64,000 bases of DNA from Liopterus haemorrhoidalis (lineage: Eukaryota > Arthropoda > Insecta > Coleoptera > Dytiscidae): the NCBI GenBank assembly GCA_963971575.1, contig OZ020611.1, forward strand, positions 62,343,381-62,407,380, written 5' to 3'. The position numbers were made by a program, and so were the translations under genes. This document shows, piece after piece, positions 1 to 10,580 of the stretch. How positions within the stretch are numbered: position 1 is the stretch's first letter; every line of letters starts with the position of its first letter. Below the pieces are notes generated by a model that saw nothing but the letters and a program-made list of their open reading frames with translations, had not been told where the DNA came from and made no database searches.

Positions 1-45
1 TGATTTAAATATCTAGATACAGATACAGATACATTACAACACTGG
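1..45. repeat. GATACA-type hexamer repeat fragment
   Basis: Short run of ATACAG/ATCTAGATAC units. The same motif in the opposite sense occurs at 56190-56290, so this is probably one edge of a dispersed element cut by the window start. Confidence 0.4.
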
Positions 46-147
46 ATAGGACGCACTCTTTTTAGGCTTTCGTAGGTAGGACCGGTGGGAAACGGGTTCA
101 AATTTACTTTTTTTACTCATCACTTTAATCCATCTTTTTTTCTCACC

Positions 148-690
148 AAGATGACCAAAAGACCCTTATAACGTCACTCATGTGTCTGTCTGTCTATTCG
201 GTAGAAATTGTGGCCTAACAGCTGAACATATGACACATGAAATTTGGCATGATTGACCCACATATAGAAAAACTATAGAGTTAAAAAATACATCAGGATA
301 CATATAAACAATTAAATATTTAACAGAAAATAAATAGTTCTTTTAAATTTTCATTTTATTTTATATTACATTCTTATCGAACTTTTGGCAAAAATTTTTG
401 TCCCTTACCCATGCCCAGTGGGGTTAATCTCAAAATCTGAAAAAAATTTCAATAATGTAGATAAGATTTTTCATTATTAGAAAAATTAGATATTATTTTG
501 AAAAATCACAATTTTTTGTATCGTAAAAAAATAATTATTTGTTTTAAATTTATTGTGTGGTATCAAAAGAAAGCTTTTAAGACGTAGATTAAGTAACTAA
601 AAGTAGTTTTTTAAACTATTTTAACACAATTTTAGCCAAAATTTTTCAAGAAAATTTTTGTCCCATACTTTATAATAATGTTTTTTCTTG
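148..690 (+). mobile_element. Divergent Helentron-like element, family A (copy A1)
   Basis: It begins with a degenerate form of the family A 5' block (GACCAAAAGACCCTTATA) followed by a short TGTC run, the GAAATTTGGCATG block and two spaced TTTTTGTCCC blocks. The 3' hairpin end is missing. It shares its second half (TTATTGTGTGGTATCAAAAG) with copy A6 at 21621-22965, so A1 and A6 form an older subfamily. Confidence 0.55.
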
Positions 691-1154
691 TGGATGCGTC
701 TTTATCAAATCAAAAATAATATAATATAAATTAATGCGCGATTCAATTTAATAAAACCAAATAGAACCTTACATTCCATTCTTCTCTTGGCTTTACTCTC
801 CCTCTTCCCCGACGACGGTGGCTTCTTTATCATCGCTCTTATTTGCCCAGTCATACTTCTCCGATGTTTTCGTTTTTTGGAGCAGTTCTTTTTCCCCTTT
901 TATATAATTACGGAATTCAATGCATGACATTTTATAATTTAAAACACATTGAATTATGCTTTTCATGGTGTCAATAGAAAGCGAATTGCGCTCATCTGTC
1001 AGTACCAGTCAGCTAATGACTAGCTGACTGGTACTAGGCATTACTCCGGAACATTTCGGACCTCGAATCTGTTACATAATTTATATATAGTATGTATATA
1101 TGTATATGTACAATATTATCGAAAAATAATTTTTTAATATGCATAAATTTTAAA
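691..1154. other. Unassigned AT-rich stretch with one hairpin
   Basis: No coding sequence is recognised. The only structure is the 15-bp-stem hairpin at 1001-1035. Confidence 0.5.
1001..1035. repeat. 15-bp perfect hairpin
   Basis: AGTACCAGTCAGCTA is followed by five bases (ATGAC) and its exact reverse complement. No flanking duplication is obvious. Confidence 0.7.
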
Positions 1155-1252
1155 GCGACCGGGACAAATGACTCTTAGACCGGGACACTGGGACATAAAC
1201 CTCAAAACCGGGACATATCCCGGTGTACCGGGACGTATGGCAGCCCTATCCT
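1155..1252 (-). mobile_element. hAT-like terminal fragment (relative of family D)
   Basis: The stretch repeats the motif CCGGGACA and ends GGCAGCCCTA, which resembles the TAGGGTGACCA terminus of the family D elements at 48448, 56358 and 58689. Only one end is visible. Confidence 0.4.
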
Positions 1253-2384
1253 AGTAGATAGTTTCAACGTTGAAGGCAGCGGTCACAGCTAAGGAAATTA
1301 TGCGTTACGAATAGTGCGACATCTTTGTGTCTTTAAACCAACTACGGTGACTTCGTAAAATGTTTATCTATTATCGTTTTCCTAATTTTGCTGTCCTAGA
1401 TTTTTACTAACTAAACCTAACCTTATTACCTAAATTGATCATATTTATTGTTCGTCTTTGTAATTTTGGGCGAGATTTGTTGTAATTGGCACGATAACAT
1501 TTTGTTAGGTTATGTAAAGGCATACAATGTAAACGTTCTCTACGATGTAGACTGACATAGCCAATGTGTTAATATGTCTGTCTCATTAAAACAACTAGCT
1601 AACTACAAAGTTTGGAGAACTGTCTACAATCAACGTATTACGCATAACGCCACGTATAACGCATTAAATTCAGAAGACTGAACGGTTGCTCGCCTTACTA
1701 TATGACAAACTTGTTAGTGTCAATCAACAGTGCACAAGCCATAGTCTATAGTCTACTACTTTAAGAGCTCTGAACGCAGCTTGAGAATTTTAAGATTTAA
1801 ATTGAAAATTAAATAAGAATCTTACCATCTTCAATAATAATTAAAATGATTTAAAAATTTAAAACGAATCCTTTTTCTTGGATGGGAATTGCCCATTTGC
1901 CCCTTACACAAAAGCTGTCCTTGTATGTTTTTTTTATTTTGTAACTTAAACAATTCTTAAAAGTTACTAAATATAATTTGAAAAAGTCCCGAACAATAAA
2001 TAAGTAAAATACGTCATAAGTCGTAGAATGCAATTGAGTTATTAATTTTTGTAGCTTAATCTAAATTGGTAATAAGTGTTAACAAAACACTAAAAATTAT
2101 CAGTAATATTTATAGTACACAGTAATAAAGCAAATCAATCATTAAATTGACATAAAACGAAGTTCAATAACATTGAAATATGTTTCATGAAAATAATTCA
2201 CATATTTCAAATTTAAATTTATTTTAATTGTCATATTATTACAGTGATCTTATAGAGATAAAACAGAAATATTTTAAGAAAGCAGGAAAATGAACAAAAT
2301 AAAATTTTCCTGTCAAGTGTATACTTTCCGCATGAACTCAAAAGAGTTATATTTATATAATGTATACTAGTTGGAGTACCCATA
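1253..2384. other. Unassigned AT-rich stretch
   Basis: Nothing codes here. About 85 bases near 1358-1445 match an arm of the foldback at 12940-13320 (shared TATCGTTTTCCTAATT), so a fragment of that repeat is present. Confidence 0.45.
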
Positions 2385-2555
2385 CTTCGTAGGGTTTTTA
2401 TAATGTACTATTCCGGTTCACGCCAATGTATATTACTTAGAAATTTGCACAATTTTGGCAAAAATTCCGTCAAAATAATTTATTTTGTAAAAATAAAATT
2501 TTGATCGTTAATCCACGTATTAAGGGCTTTCATTTGATACCCTACTCAGAATTTA

Positions 2556-3480
2556 AAAAATTGATGTGAAGTGTGCATATTCACACATTTCAGGGTTTCG
2601 CAGGTATATAATAAGTGAAGGCGGTATGCTGAGTGTGTAGGACAAATTTTACTTTGTAGTAATCACGGCAAAATGAACGATATTTTTAAAATAATTTAAC
2701 GTCTGTTAATCATATAATAAGACTGGTTATTAAATTACGCTCTTAAAAATTAAATGCAACATTTGTCAAAATATAACTAGAATTTTGACAAAATAATTTC
2801 AACATAATAAAAATGCAAAAAAAAACAGAAAAAATAAAATTCTCTCCGTACTCGAACTCAAAACCCTTCGATTCCAGCGCATTTTAGCTTACGACTCCAG
2901 TGCTCTAACCCATTACGCTATCGCACGCCTTGCATGTCTTACATTGGTATAACTTTTGCACTTTGTGAACCAAAAACCACAAAAAATGCGTTATTTTCCG
3001 AAAACATAATCTGATCAAAAATTCCTGTTGTACTATTTCGGTTCACACCAATATACATTACTTAGATTTTTTTTAGATTTTCAGTTTAAACCATCTGGGC
3101 TACAGGGTGTGGGACAAAATTTTTTTTGCACAATTTTAGCAAAAATCGTGTCAAAATAATTTATTTTGCAAAAATAAAAATTTAATCGTTAATCCACGTA
3201 CCAAGGGCTTTCATTTGATACCCTACTCAGAATTAAAAAAAAATATTTTTGTTTTCGATGAGCACATATTTGTTTATATTTTTAGAGGGGTATGATTTTT
3301 AGATGTTTTAGTATTTTTCCTATGTGCGGGTCAAAGAGTTGTATAAGCATGCCAAATTTCAACTCTCTAGGTTTAGCCGTTTGGCTACAATTTTTACCGA
3401 ACAGACAGACAGACAGACAGACGACAAAACGGTATAAGGGTATAAGGGTTTTTTGGTCATACCTACAAAACCCTAAAAAA
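2556..3480 (-). mobile_element. Helentron-like family A copy (A3), nested in A2/A4
   Basis: Both termini are seen: the 3' hairpin end (TTGATGTGAAGTGTG, then TTTCAGGGTTTCGCAGGTAT) at 2556 and the 5' end (ATACCTACAAAACCCT) near 3478. Subterminal inverted repeat AGGGTTTYGYAGGTAT links the two ends. The tetranucleotide run is short (about four units near 3404). It lies in an A-rich stretch of another family A copy, as expected for insertion into T/A runs. Confidence 0.75.
2842..2935 (-). other. tRNA-like segment inside A3
   Basis: Read on the minus strand it has a Pol III A-box-like GATAGCGTAATGGGTTAGAG and a B-box-like GAGTTCGAGTA at tRNA spacing. It is degenerate, lies inside a transposable element and is not a functional tRNA gene. 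Confidence 0.55.
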
Positions 3481-3611
3481 TATATATTTTTTTTCGATGA
3501 GCACCTATTTGTTTATATTTTTAGGGGGATATGTTTTTTAGATGTTTTAGTATTTTTCCTATGTGCGGGTCAAAGAGTTGTATAAGCATGCCAAATTTCA
3601 ACTCTAGGTTT

Positions 3612-3612
3612 A

Positions 3613-3689
<77 letters not shown>

Positions 3690-3746
3690 CTGGCAGGCAG
3701 GCAGGCAGACAGGCAGGCAGACAGGCAGGCAGGCAGGCAGGCAGGC

Positions 3747-3794
<48 letters not shown>

Positions 3795-3795
3795 G
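3612..3795. repeat. Mixed (ACAG)n/(GCAG)n array in A4
   Basis: ACAG blocks flank a central block of GCAG units with isolated ACAG units. The two units differ by one transition. Neighbouring copies have pure ACAG/TGTC arrays. Confidence 0.9.
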
Positions 3796-3846
3796 ACAAA
3801 ATGACGGTATAAGGGTTTTTTGGTCATACCTACAAAACCCTAAAAA

Positions 3847-4401
3847 ACAAAGAACAAAACCCGACACCAATTTGTGGTATAAAACAAGATATATGCAGAA
3901 ATAATAAATTAAAAATTCCAAATATTGTAATTGAAATAATCCAAACTAAAATACTACATTTTATAGGGTTTCAGATTGCGGGGAATTAAATAATACTCCA
4001 CTCTGATTTTTTTACAAAAGAACACACCGACTTATTTTTTTAAATCTAACCTATACTCATATTTTATACGGTAGAAACTCCAAAAGTAAGTGGAAAGGCA
4101 GTTAATTAGGCGGCTTGCTTTCAGGCTCCCGTAATGCGCCCGCCATGCTAGTCACTGAATTTAATTCCAACTCCACAAGAATTTACAAAAATATTCCTTA
4201 AATAAAACCACTCAAGTATCTGAATGATAAATTAAATATTTTATTATTTTAGAAATAAGCAAAAAATTGTGTATTTATCAAATTAAAAAATTTCTTTGTG
4301 TTATAATGATATTTTAATTTGTGAATATTCTGGAAAGAATATTAACGGAAATAATTTTTGTTTTCATTAAAATGGTTTTGTGCATTGTGTTATTAACACA
4401 A
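3847..4401. other. Unassigned AT-rich stretch
   Basis: No coding sequence, terminal repeat or RNA gene is recognised. Confidence 0.5.
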
Positions 4402-5210
4402 TAGGGGATAGTCATACCCCTTCTAACTGACGCATGACACTACTAGCTTACCGGCGTACATAGTCTGTCGTGAACTTATTTGTTTGTATAACTTTTATAG
4501 GTTATGTAAAGTTAGAGTGATTTTAATTAAAATAAAGTTTAATTCTATAAAAACAATTTATACATGTTTACCGAATTAAATTTGATATTAAAATAGATAA
4601 CTTATATTGCAGTATTTCAATTATGCCTCTAACGTTTTGTAACTTCATGTAAACAATGTAGTAAAATTCTGACATCTAAATTACATAAATATTTACATTT
4701 TACAGAGTTGCAGCGTTTGTTTACATAAAGTTATAGAATATAAAATAAAAATTACTTACAGGTCTGCTTTGACACCATGTATTTCTTCAGCACTGTAGCA
4801 TTCATTATTTTTCATATATTCCATGAGCATAAATGCATCAATGTTGGGTAAATTATCACTCTGAGCCCTAACAAAATCTTTATCTGCCATTTTAATAATA
4901 AATGCGTGAAAAATTGTTTAAAAACAAATACAAAACTCTCGAACAATACAATATACACACGTGTAAAGATTATGTTGTAGCTGTATCTGTGACGTGAAAC
5001 CCCTATCGTTTGACGTCATACTCAGTCGTTTTTACTCGGCAACCTTCGCTCCGTGGTCGGCTTATTTCAAATTTACAATATTTTAATTCAAAAATTTGGC
5101 TATAAAATTAATTAAAATGTAATTTTTGTTTTGTTAGGTGACATAAACTAACATTAACATATCAAAATAATGTAGTTTTAAGGAAATACAAATTTTATGC
5201 GTATTCCCTA
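4402..5210 (-). mobile_element. Family V TIR element with a retained first exon (copy V1)
   Basis: Starts TAGGGGATAGTCATA and ends TATGCGTATTCCCTA, so the ends are inverted repeats. The same ends and interior recur at 31450-32289 in the opposite orientation, where the element interrupts a mariner, proving mobility. The superfamily is unresolved: both copies are flanked by TA, but a longer target duplication cannot be defined. The interior carries a short exon at 4760-4890. Confidence 0.65.
4760..4890 (-). pseudogene. First exon of an element-borne gene (43 codons plus splice donor)
   Basis: On the minus strand an ATG at 4890 opens a frame beginning MADKDFVRAQSDNLPN and running to a GTAAGT splice donor at about 4759. 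The first 18 residues are identical in the family V copy at 31754, so the start is conserved between dispersed copies while the rest of the elements diverges. No downstream exon is seen before the element end, so this is a non-autonomous derivative. The later residues (MLMEYM..N..YSAEEIHGVKA) resemble, from memory only, the N-terminus of multi-copy arthropod proteins annotated with SWIM and YqaJ-like nuclease domains. No catalytic residue is present in this piece. Confidence 0.5.
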
Positions 5211-5269
5211 TTACAGAATTGTTTATTTAGACAAAAACAAAATTATAATTCACCTGTTTGTGAAGTGAG

Positions 5270-5313
5270 TTTATTAGGGTTTCGCAAGTATTACCAACAA
5301 ACTCTTATACCAT
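5270..5313 (+). mobile_element. 5'-end fragment of family A
   Basis: TTATTAGGGTTTCGCAAGTA followed by an ACTCTTATACC block matches the family A 5' terminus in degenerate form; the rest of the element is absent. Confidence 0.4.
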
Positions 5314-5924
5314 CCCTGGATTCACAAAATATGCAACACTTTTCCGACACGACACTTGACGAGTCACATCCCCAACATGTAAGTTGCCCAACAGAACGTT
5401 TGCCTGACAAGACAGATCGGTAAATCCCATAAATATACTTCAGGCTTATAATGATAAAAAAAAAACAGTATAGTTTCACTTCAAGTCCCTAGATCAGTCT
5501 TAACATTTTCAGAACCAAGGAACACTTACAATTTTACAAAATTTTTGTGGAACACAGTAAAATAAAACAGTATATAGAGTCCATTTACCATAACAATGAG
5601 ATGCCGTCACAGTTGAAAAACTTCCCTTGTTGCCAATTCGTAAAATGTCAAAAAAAGTTAGGTTATATCGCACAACTTCTAAAAATATATTGAAAACCTA
5701 TATTTCCTATGGAGGAAAGGAATTAATATGAATTATGATGCAGAGCAGTTCTTTCCAACCGATTTGTCGCGAAATTTATTATTTAAATTACATATATTAA
5801 GTGTGTAATGTAGTACAAAATAAAATACAAATTTCAGTGTATAAGAATCATCAGAAATAAGCATCCTTTTTATACAATTTACTTTAATTTTTCGCCTGGT
5901 GTCACATAGACACAGTGGGTTCGG
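5314..5924. other. Unassigned AT-rich stretch
   Basis: No gene or terminal repeat recognised; the short open frame on the minus strand near 5291-5479 has no recognisable domain. Confidence 0.45.
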
Positions 5925-6023
5925 GAAGCAAACTCGGAGCGTTCCGAGTCACTCTGTTTACCTCACGAGGAAACGCGTTTAGACCTTTTCTCGAACGCTC
6001 CGAGCTTGCTTCCCGAACCCACC
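5925..6023. mobile_element. Small GC-rich foldback element
   Basis: GTGGGTTCGGGAAGC near 5926 is repeated in inverse as GCTTCCCGAACCCAC near 6008-6022, with CTCGGAGCGTTC arms continuing inward. It stands out from its AT-rich surroundings. No clear target duplication. Confidence 0.6.
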
Positions 6024-6165
6024 TAAAGAGATCGGAAAGCAATGATAAAGAGTCAAATTTTAAATTATTCGAATAGAAATTTTTGAATATTTGAATTTCA
6101 GATGTTCAATACAATTTTACTTCGAATAATGAAAATTCAAATATTATTGCCAGTTCAAACCATAT

Positions 6166-6411
6166 GTATATTTAATTATATGTTCTAAATAAACTTCTTA
6201 TCAACTTAATAAACTACTAAAAGTTAAGTTGTAAACAAAAACTAAAAAGTTGCTGGTTGGTACGACTGATAAGTATACAACTGTCATCCAAAACTACCTC
6301 CGGTCAAATTTTTAATTGACAGTTCTGTAATTTTCAGTCGTATCAACACCAACTTTTTAGTTTTGGTTTACAACTTAACTTTTAGTAGTTTATTAAGTTG
6401 ATAAGAAAAAT
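6166..6411. mobile_element. Foldback MITE (family I, complete)
   Basis: Arms of about 75 bp: CTTATCAACTTAATAAACTA at 6198 onward is inverted as TAGTTTATTAAGTTGATAAG ending about 6405. A second, one-armed copy is at 9228-9411 and shares the sequence left of the arm, so the mobile unit is larger than the foldback. Confidence 0.7.
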
Positions 6412-6510
6412 CTTCAAAATGACTATCGAATACAAATTAAATATGACTTTAATAGGTATGTGTTAGTAAAATAAACCAGTGAAGAGCAATATTAGTCTAT
6501 AATGCACATG

Positions 6511-6767
6511 CAGAGACGCAGTAAGGGGGGGGGGGCTAGCGCACTAAGGAAAAGGGCGCCGATGAGCTTGACTAAGGGGCGCCACATTGTGAAAGTGAGG
6601 ACCTTTTTTTTTTGCTCTTCACTTGTATTTTGGGAGGTGAGGACCTTTTTTTTTTGCTCTTCACTGGGAATTACATATCACTATTTGCCAATTTTTTACA
6701 TTTATTTGCCAAGGGGCGCAAAAACGCAGTTTTGCCCCTAGCGCAAGTTTTCCGTACTGCGGCTCTG
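6511..6767. mobile_element. hAT MITE (family C, copy C1)
   Basis: CAGAGACGCAGTAAGG at the left and ACTGCGGCTCTG at the right are inverted repeats, flanked by the 8-bp duplication TGCACATG (6503-6510 and 6768-6775). An 8-bp duplication with CAG..CTG ends is diagnostic of hAT. The interior has a poly-G run and two copies of the minisatellite unit GGTGAGGACCTTTTTTTTTT. Confidence 0.9.
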
Positions 6768-6775
6768 TGCACATG

Positions 6776-7715
6776 CAAAAACAATCGATTTAGTTATCTT
6801 TACGCCAATGTTTGTTATTGAAGATATGATGCAAAATGACGAAGTGCGTTGACTGACCGACTGGCCTATACCTAGTTACCGATACATCTCCGAGCAGTTA
6901 ACATCTCATATCTATTAAAATACAAAATCACTTAAAAAGTCTAGCACTGGCATTTTTTATTTAAAAACCTGCAGGCATAATAGTCCCACATTTTATTTTA
7001 TTTATGTTTTTTAATTCCTTACTCTATGAATTATTTGCAGATGCAATGATTTTCTTACGTCAATAGTGTAGGTTCCTCTTAACTAGAGAACCCTAAAAAT
7101 TGTATTTAATTATATGACAAACTAAAAATCATTTCGCTGCATGTGGAAAATAACGATGTGGTTATATGCGGTTAGAACAACTTTATTTCAAATTATAAAA
7201 CTCAATTTTTAACTCAATCCAAGCAATAAAAGAAGCAATGTAACAATAATAGTGTTGTTAATAAACAGTATAGTAGTAAGTTTTAGCGTAGCGCACTGGA
7301 ACACTGGCTTACGTTTATTGTTTTCTCGTAAGTTGTAATTAACTGAACAATTATGTTTGTGAATCATAAATAATGGCTGGAGGGAATACTCATCAACGTC
7401 AAATACTGGTACTTACGTTACGTACACAATTTATACGTGCAAACAGGAACATTATGTGCGAGTGCTCAGGGCTTTTCCTTAGTTTTACTTGGCAAAAATT
7501 GTTTTAAAGCCGTAATGAATATATCCTACATACAGTTAATGTTTGTAGACGTGCAATATAATCCTGGAAAAAAATTTATGGGCAAAATATTTAATGGTAA
7601 TTTACAGTTATGGTAGTCTTCAATTTTAAAATTAATATTTTACACGTAGAATATACACGACATTAAAACTATAGTCTCTTTCTTTGCTTTAAGCGGAACT
7701 AGATTTTGAAAAATA
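6776..7715. other. Unassigned AT-rich stretch
   Basis: No coding sequence or repeat boundary is recognised. Confidence 0.5.
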
Positions 7716-8111
7716 GTAGGTAGTAGGGATGGGAAAAACATCGATGTATCGTAAACATCGATGTTTTTACCATCAATGGTCAGCTGGCGATAGTATCGAT
7801 AAAACATCGATGTCTACTACCGATGTCGATGTTTAAACTTTGAAATTCAGAAACTACCGCTAGAGGCGCTGGAATCTTAAAAATTTAATTTTTATTAAAA
7901 TTAGTACACAAAAAAAAGCGCCATCTATTGTGATATAACAATACTAATAGTGTTAGTTCTTATTCTTCTTAGCAGTTAACAGAATACGAAAAAATAAGAA
8001 GAAACTTCTAATTTTTGCAAACAATGCGAACGACCAAAGACACCAACACACTTTTTCTTTTTGAGTCTTGTTGACACTTTCCCAGTTGTTATTCCTCCAA
8101 TCCCTGGATTT

Positions 8112-8248
8112 TTGTAAGTTGTCATTAGCTATTTTTTTATATATTGAAGATGGCTTTTCCTGAACAAAATGATCAAAAGCTTCAATTAATCTGTAAAAGT
8201 AACTAGAATTGATAATGTAGTTCCGCCTAAACCAAAGGAACAGACTTT
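8112..8248 (-). mobile_element. Family G MITE, truncated (G3)
   Basis: Nearly the reverse complement of the G2 copy at 8385-8562 (shared AACAAAATGATCAAAAGCTT) but lacking one end. It is absent from the paralogous element F2. Confidence 0.6.
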
Positions 8249-8384
8249 ATTTCAACTTAAAAAAGTATAAAAATAATTGTGTATGACAGTGTTATTTTTA
8301 TGTTAAATAATATAAAATTAACATGTAGATTACTATATTAGTATTGTAATAAAATTTTAAAATTTTAGAAATGTAAAAATAGTA

Positions 8385-8562
8385 AGGTTCCTTTGGTTTA
8401 GGCTGAACTAAATTTTCAATTCTAGTTACTTTTACCGATTGATTGAAGCTTTTGATCATTTTGTTCAGGAAAAGTCAACTTCAATATATAAAAAAATATC
8501 TAATGAGAAATTACAAAAATGAAAATTGCGGTTAGTTCCGCCTAATCGATTGGAATAGACTG
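8385..8562. mobile_element. Family G MITE (G2) with a TA target duplication
   Basis: The paralogous element F2 reads AAAAATAGTAGGAACAAATT where F1 has this insert, giving an empty site and showing a TA duplication (8383-8384, 8563-8564). Termini AGGTTCCTTTGG and CGATTGGAATAGACTG carry the GGCGGAACTA-type subterminal motif. TA target suggests mobilisation by a Tc1/mariner enzyme. Confidence 0.75.
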
Positions 8563-8887
8563 TAGGTACAAATTAGGATTATTATATTGGGTATAATAAT
8601 GTTAATGTGAAATAAATTACTATTAAAAAGGAATATTTCTATTTAAAAATCTAATAAATGCTTTTTGTGTATTATGTGTTACTTTTTTCGTATTTTACCT
8701 TTACATTATTAAATAAAACCTATATAATATAAATAAATAGCTTTTTTAATATTAATAAAACATCGATGTTTCCGATACATCGATGTTTTTCCTTCGATGT
8801 TTTTTCAACATTGATAGTAAGGCGCCGATGTTAACATCGATGTTAAACATCGATGTTTTGCTTTCGATGTACAACCCTAGTACGTAG

Positions 8888-9227
8888 GGTGCTAGATACG
8901 ATCTTACTTTTTAAACTTTTTCGAAGTACTTTCCATCATGTTAGATACACATCTTCATACGTATAAATCACGTGTTAAGTCCATTCTCATTAAGTAACAT
9001 TATACTTTTTTCAATACTTTGTTCAATACTATCCAACTCTGACGTCATTTCAACTTTTGATACTACAGAATATAGTGGGGGAAAAAAATAAGAGACAGTT
9101 ATATATTTTATACCTTCCATCTCTTATTACTTTTCATTGCCAACTTAAAAATTTTTAGGTTCAGATGCCAGACAACAATTTGGTTATAGTAAACTAATTT
9201 ATAAATATTGTTTAACTGTGCTAAGTT
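8888..9227. other. Unassigned AT-rich stretch
   Basis: No coding sequence or repeat structure recognised. Confidence 0.5.
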
Positions 9228-9411
9228 TATATTTAATTATATGTTCTAAATAAACTTCTTATCAACTTAATAAACTACTAAAAGTTAAGTTGTAAACAAA
9301 AACTAAAAAGTTGCTGGTTGGTACGACTGATAAGTATACAACTGTCATCCAAAACTACCTCCGGTCAAATTTTTAATTGACAGTTCTGTACTTTTCAGTC
9401 GTATCAAGGTC
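9228..9411. mobile_element. Foldback MITE (family I), one arm missing
   Basis: Near-identical to 6166-6350 (shared TAAACTTCTTATCAACTTAA and the CTACCTCCGGTCAAATTTTT spacer) but it stops at CAGTCGTATCAA, where a hAT fragment begins. Confidence 0.7.
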
Positions 9412-9418
9412 GTACCTT

Positions 9419-9761
9419 GAGTTACAAATTATTGGTCATTTTTTCGACTTCTTATTTGTGCGAAAATACTTTTTCAGTCATGTCAATAATAAAAACCAAA
9501 CAGAGAAATCGAATGGATGTTAATGCAGCGCTTCGTCTCTCAGAAACAACTCTGTAGCCACATATATCAAATTTTCTAACCAAGGAGCAGCAGCAGATGT
9601 CTCACTAAAAAATTGTAATTGAATAAATACATAACATATATCTATATAATAATAAAATACTAACTATATAGGTTTTTATTTGTGTCTTAGCTTTTAGCCG
9701 GTCCGCGAAATATTTATCCTAGTTTCACCGGTCCGCTGGAGCAAAAAGGTTGAAGACACTG
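9419..9761 (+). mobile_element. 3' half of a degraded hAT element
   Basis: It carries the C-terminal end of a transposase frame (9421-9608) and then a typical hAT right terminus, GGTTGAAGACACTG at 9748-9761, preceded by two CCGGTCCGC motifs. The left end is gone. Confidence 0.65.
9421..9608 (+). pseudogene. hAT transposase C-terminal fragment
   Basis: A plus-strand frame reads SYKLLVIFSTSYLCENTFSV, followed by MSIIKTKQRNRM, an in-frame TAG, and PHISNFLTKEQQQMSH before the final stop. This is the pattern of the hAT C-terminal dimerisation domain: (S)xYxCExxFSxM, then K.RNRxxxxxLxxxLRLxLS, then a short tail. The catalytic part is missing and the frame is broken by the stop, so the fragment is dead. 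Its downstream neighbour is the hAT right terminus, consistent with gene-to-end distance in hAT elements. Confidence 0.7.
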
Positions 9762-9805
9762 CTCTAGGAAATAGGGTGGTATACGAAAGTTTTTTGATAC
9801 ATTGT

Positions 9806-10580
9806 CGGCGAAAATGTGCAAAAAAAAAATTGTCCCACACCCTGTAGACCAGATGATTTAAACTAAAAATCTGAAAAAATTCTGAGTAATGTACATTGGT
9901 GTGAACCGGAATAGTACAACAGGAATTTTTGATCAGATTATGTTTTCGGAAAATAACGCAATTTTTTGTGTTTTTTGGTTGACGATGTAAATATTTAAAA
10001 TGTTAACACAATAAACACAATAAACTAATACGCTTTCATGGTGTAATGGTTAACATTTTCTAAATTGAAAACTTGGGTTCGCTCCCAGTCGGAGACAATT
10101 TAATTTTTTCTATAAGTATATGTTGTCGACCTCAGAAACTACATTTTTATTTTTTCTGTTTTTTTTTTTGCATTTTTATTTTGTTAAAATTAATTTTTCA
10201 AAATTCTAGTTATATTTTAGCAAATGTTGCATTTAATTTTTAAAAGCGCAAATTTAATAACCAGTGGCAATTGTAGAAATTATAATTTAATTCTATATTT
10301 CAATGTATACGAAATCAGAGGGGCGGAGCTTATGACTTAAAAAAACCAATGGAAGCCATAGGCGCAATTTTCAAAACCTTAATGAACCTTGCTATAAAAA
10401 AAAAAAAATCTGCTCATATTTAGAAACATAAATAATGGTTTTAGGCACTCGAATTAAAATTAACAAAAAAATATTTAAACATAAAATTTGTTTTGGCATC
10501 CCAAATAATTATCATTCACTTACTAAATACCTGCGAAACCCTGAAATGTGTGAAAATTCACACTTCAGATCAATTTTTAT
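9806..10580 (+). mobile_element. Family A Helentron-like copy, 5'-truncated (A5)
   Basis: It starts inside the GTCCCACACCCTGTAG block and is complete to the 3' end: ATACCTGCGAAACCCTGAAA followed by the hairpin GTGTGAAAATTCACAC and TCAATTTTT. A tRNA-like segment lies at 10031-10093. Confidence 0.75.
10031..10093 (+). other. tRNA-like segment inside A5
   Basis: TGGTGTAATGGTTAACA is an A-box-like match and GGGTTCGCTCCCAG a B-box-like match at tRNA spacing. Acceptor-stem pairing is not convincing, so it is not called a tRNA gene. Confidence 0.55.

Larger units (their letters stand above)
2385..3846 (-). mobile_element. Helentron-like family A copy split by another copy (A2/A4)
   Basis: The left piece (about 2404-2560) stops at CAGAATTTAAAAAA and the right piece (about 3479-3846) resumes with the matching TTTTCGATGAGCAC block and reaches the 5' terminus (ACCTACAAAACCCTAAAAA). 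The two pieces join into one collinear element when copy A3 is removed. Its tetranucleotide array is unusual, see 3612-3795. Confidence 0.7.
7724..8879. mobile_element. ATCGATG-rich hAT element (family F, copy F1)
   Basis: Left end TAGGGATGGGAAAAACATCG, right end CGATGTACAACCCTA, flanked by GTAGGTAG (7716-7723) and GTACGTAG (8880-8887), a 7-of-8 target duplication. Both subterminal regions consist of repeated ACATCGATGTTT motifs, likely transposase-binding repeats. A second copy is at 37164-38363. Two family G MITEs sit inside. No transposase is seen. Confidence 0.8.
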
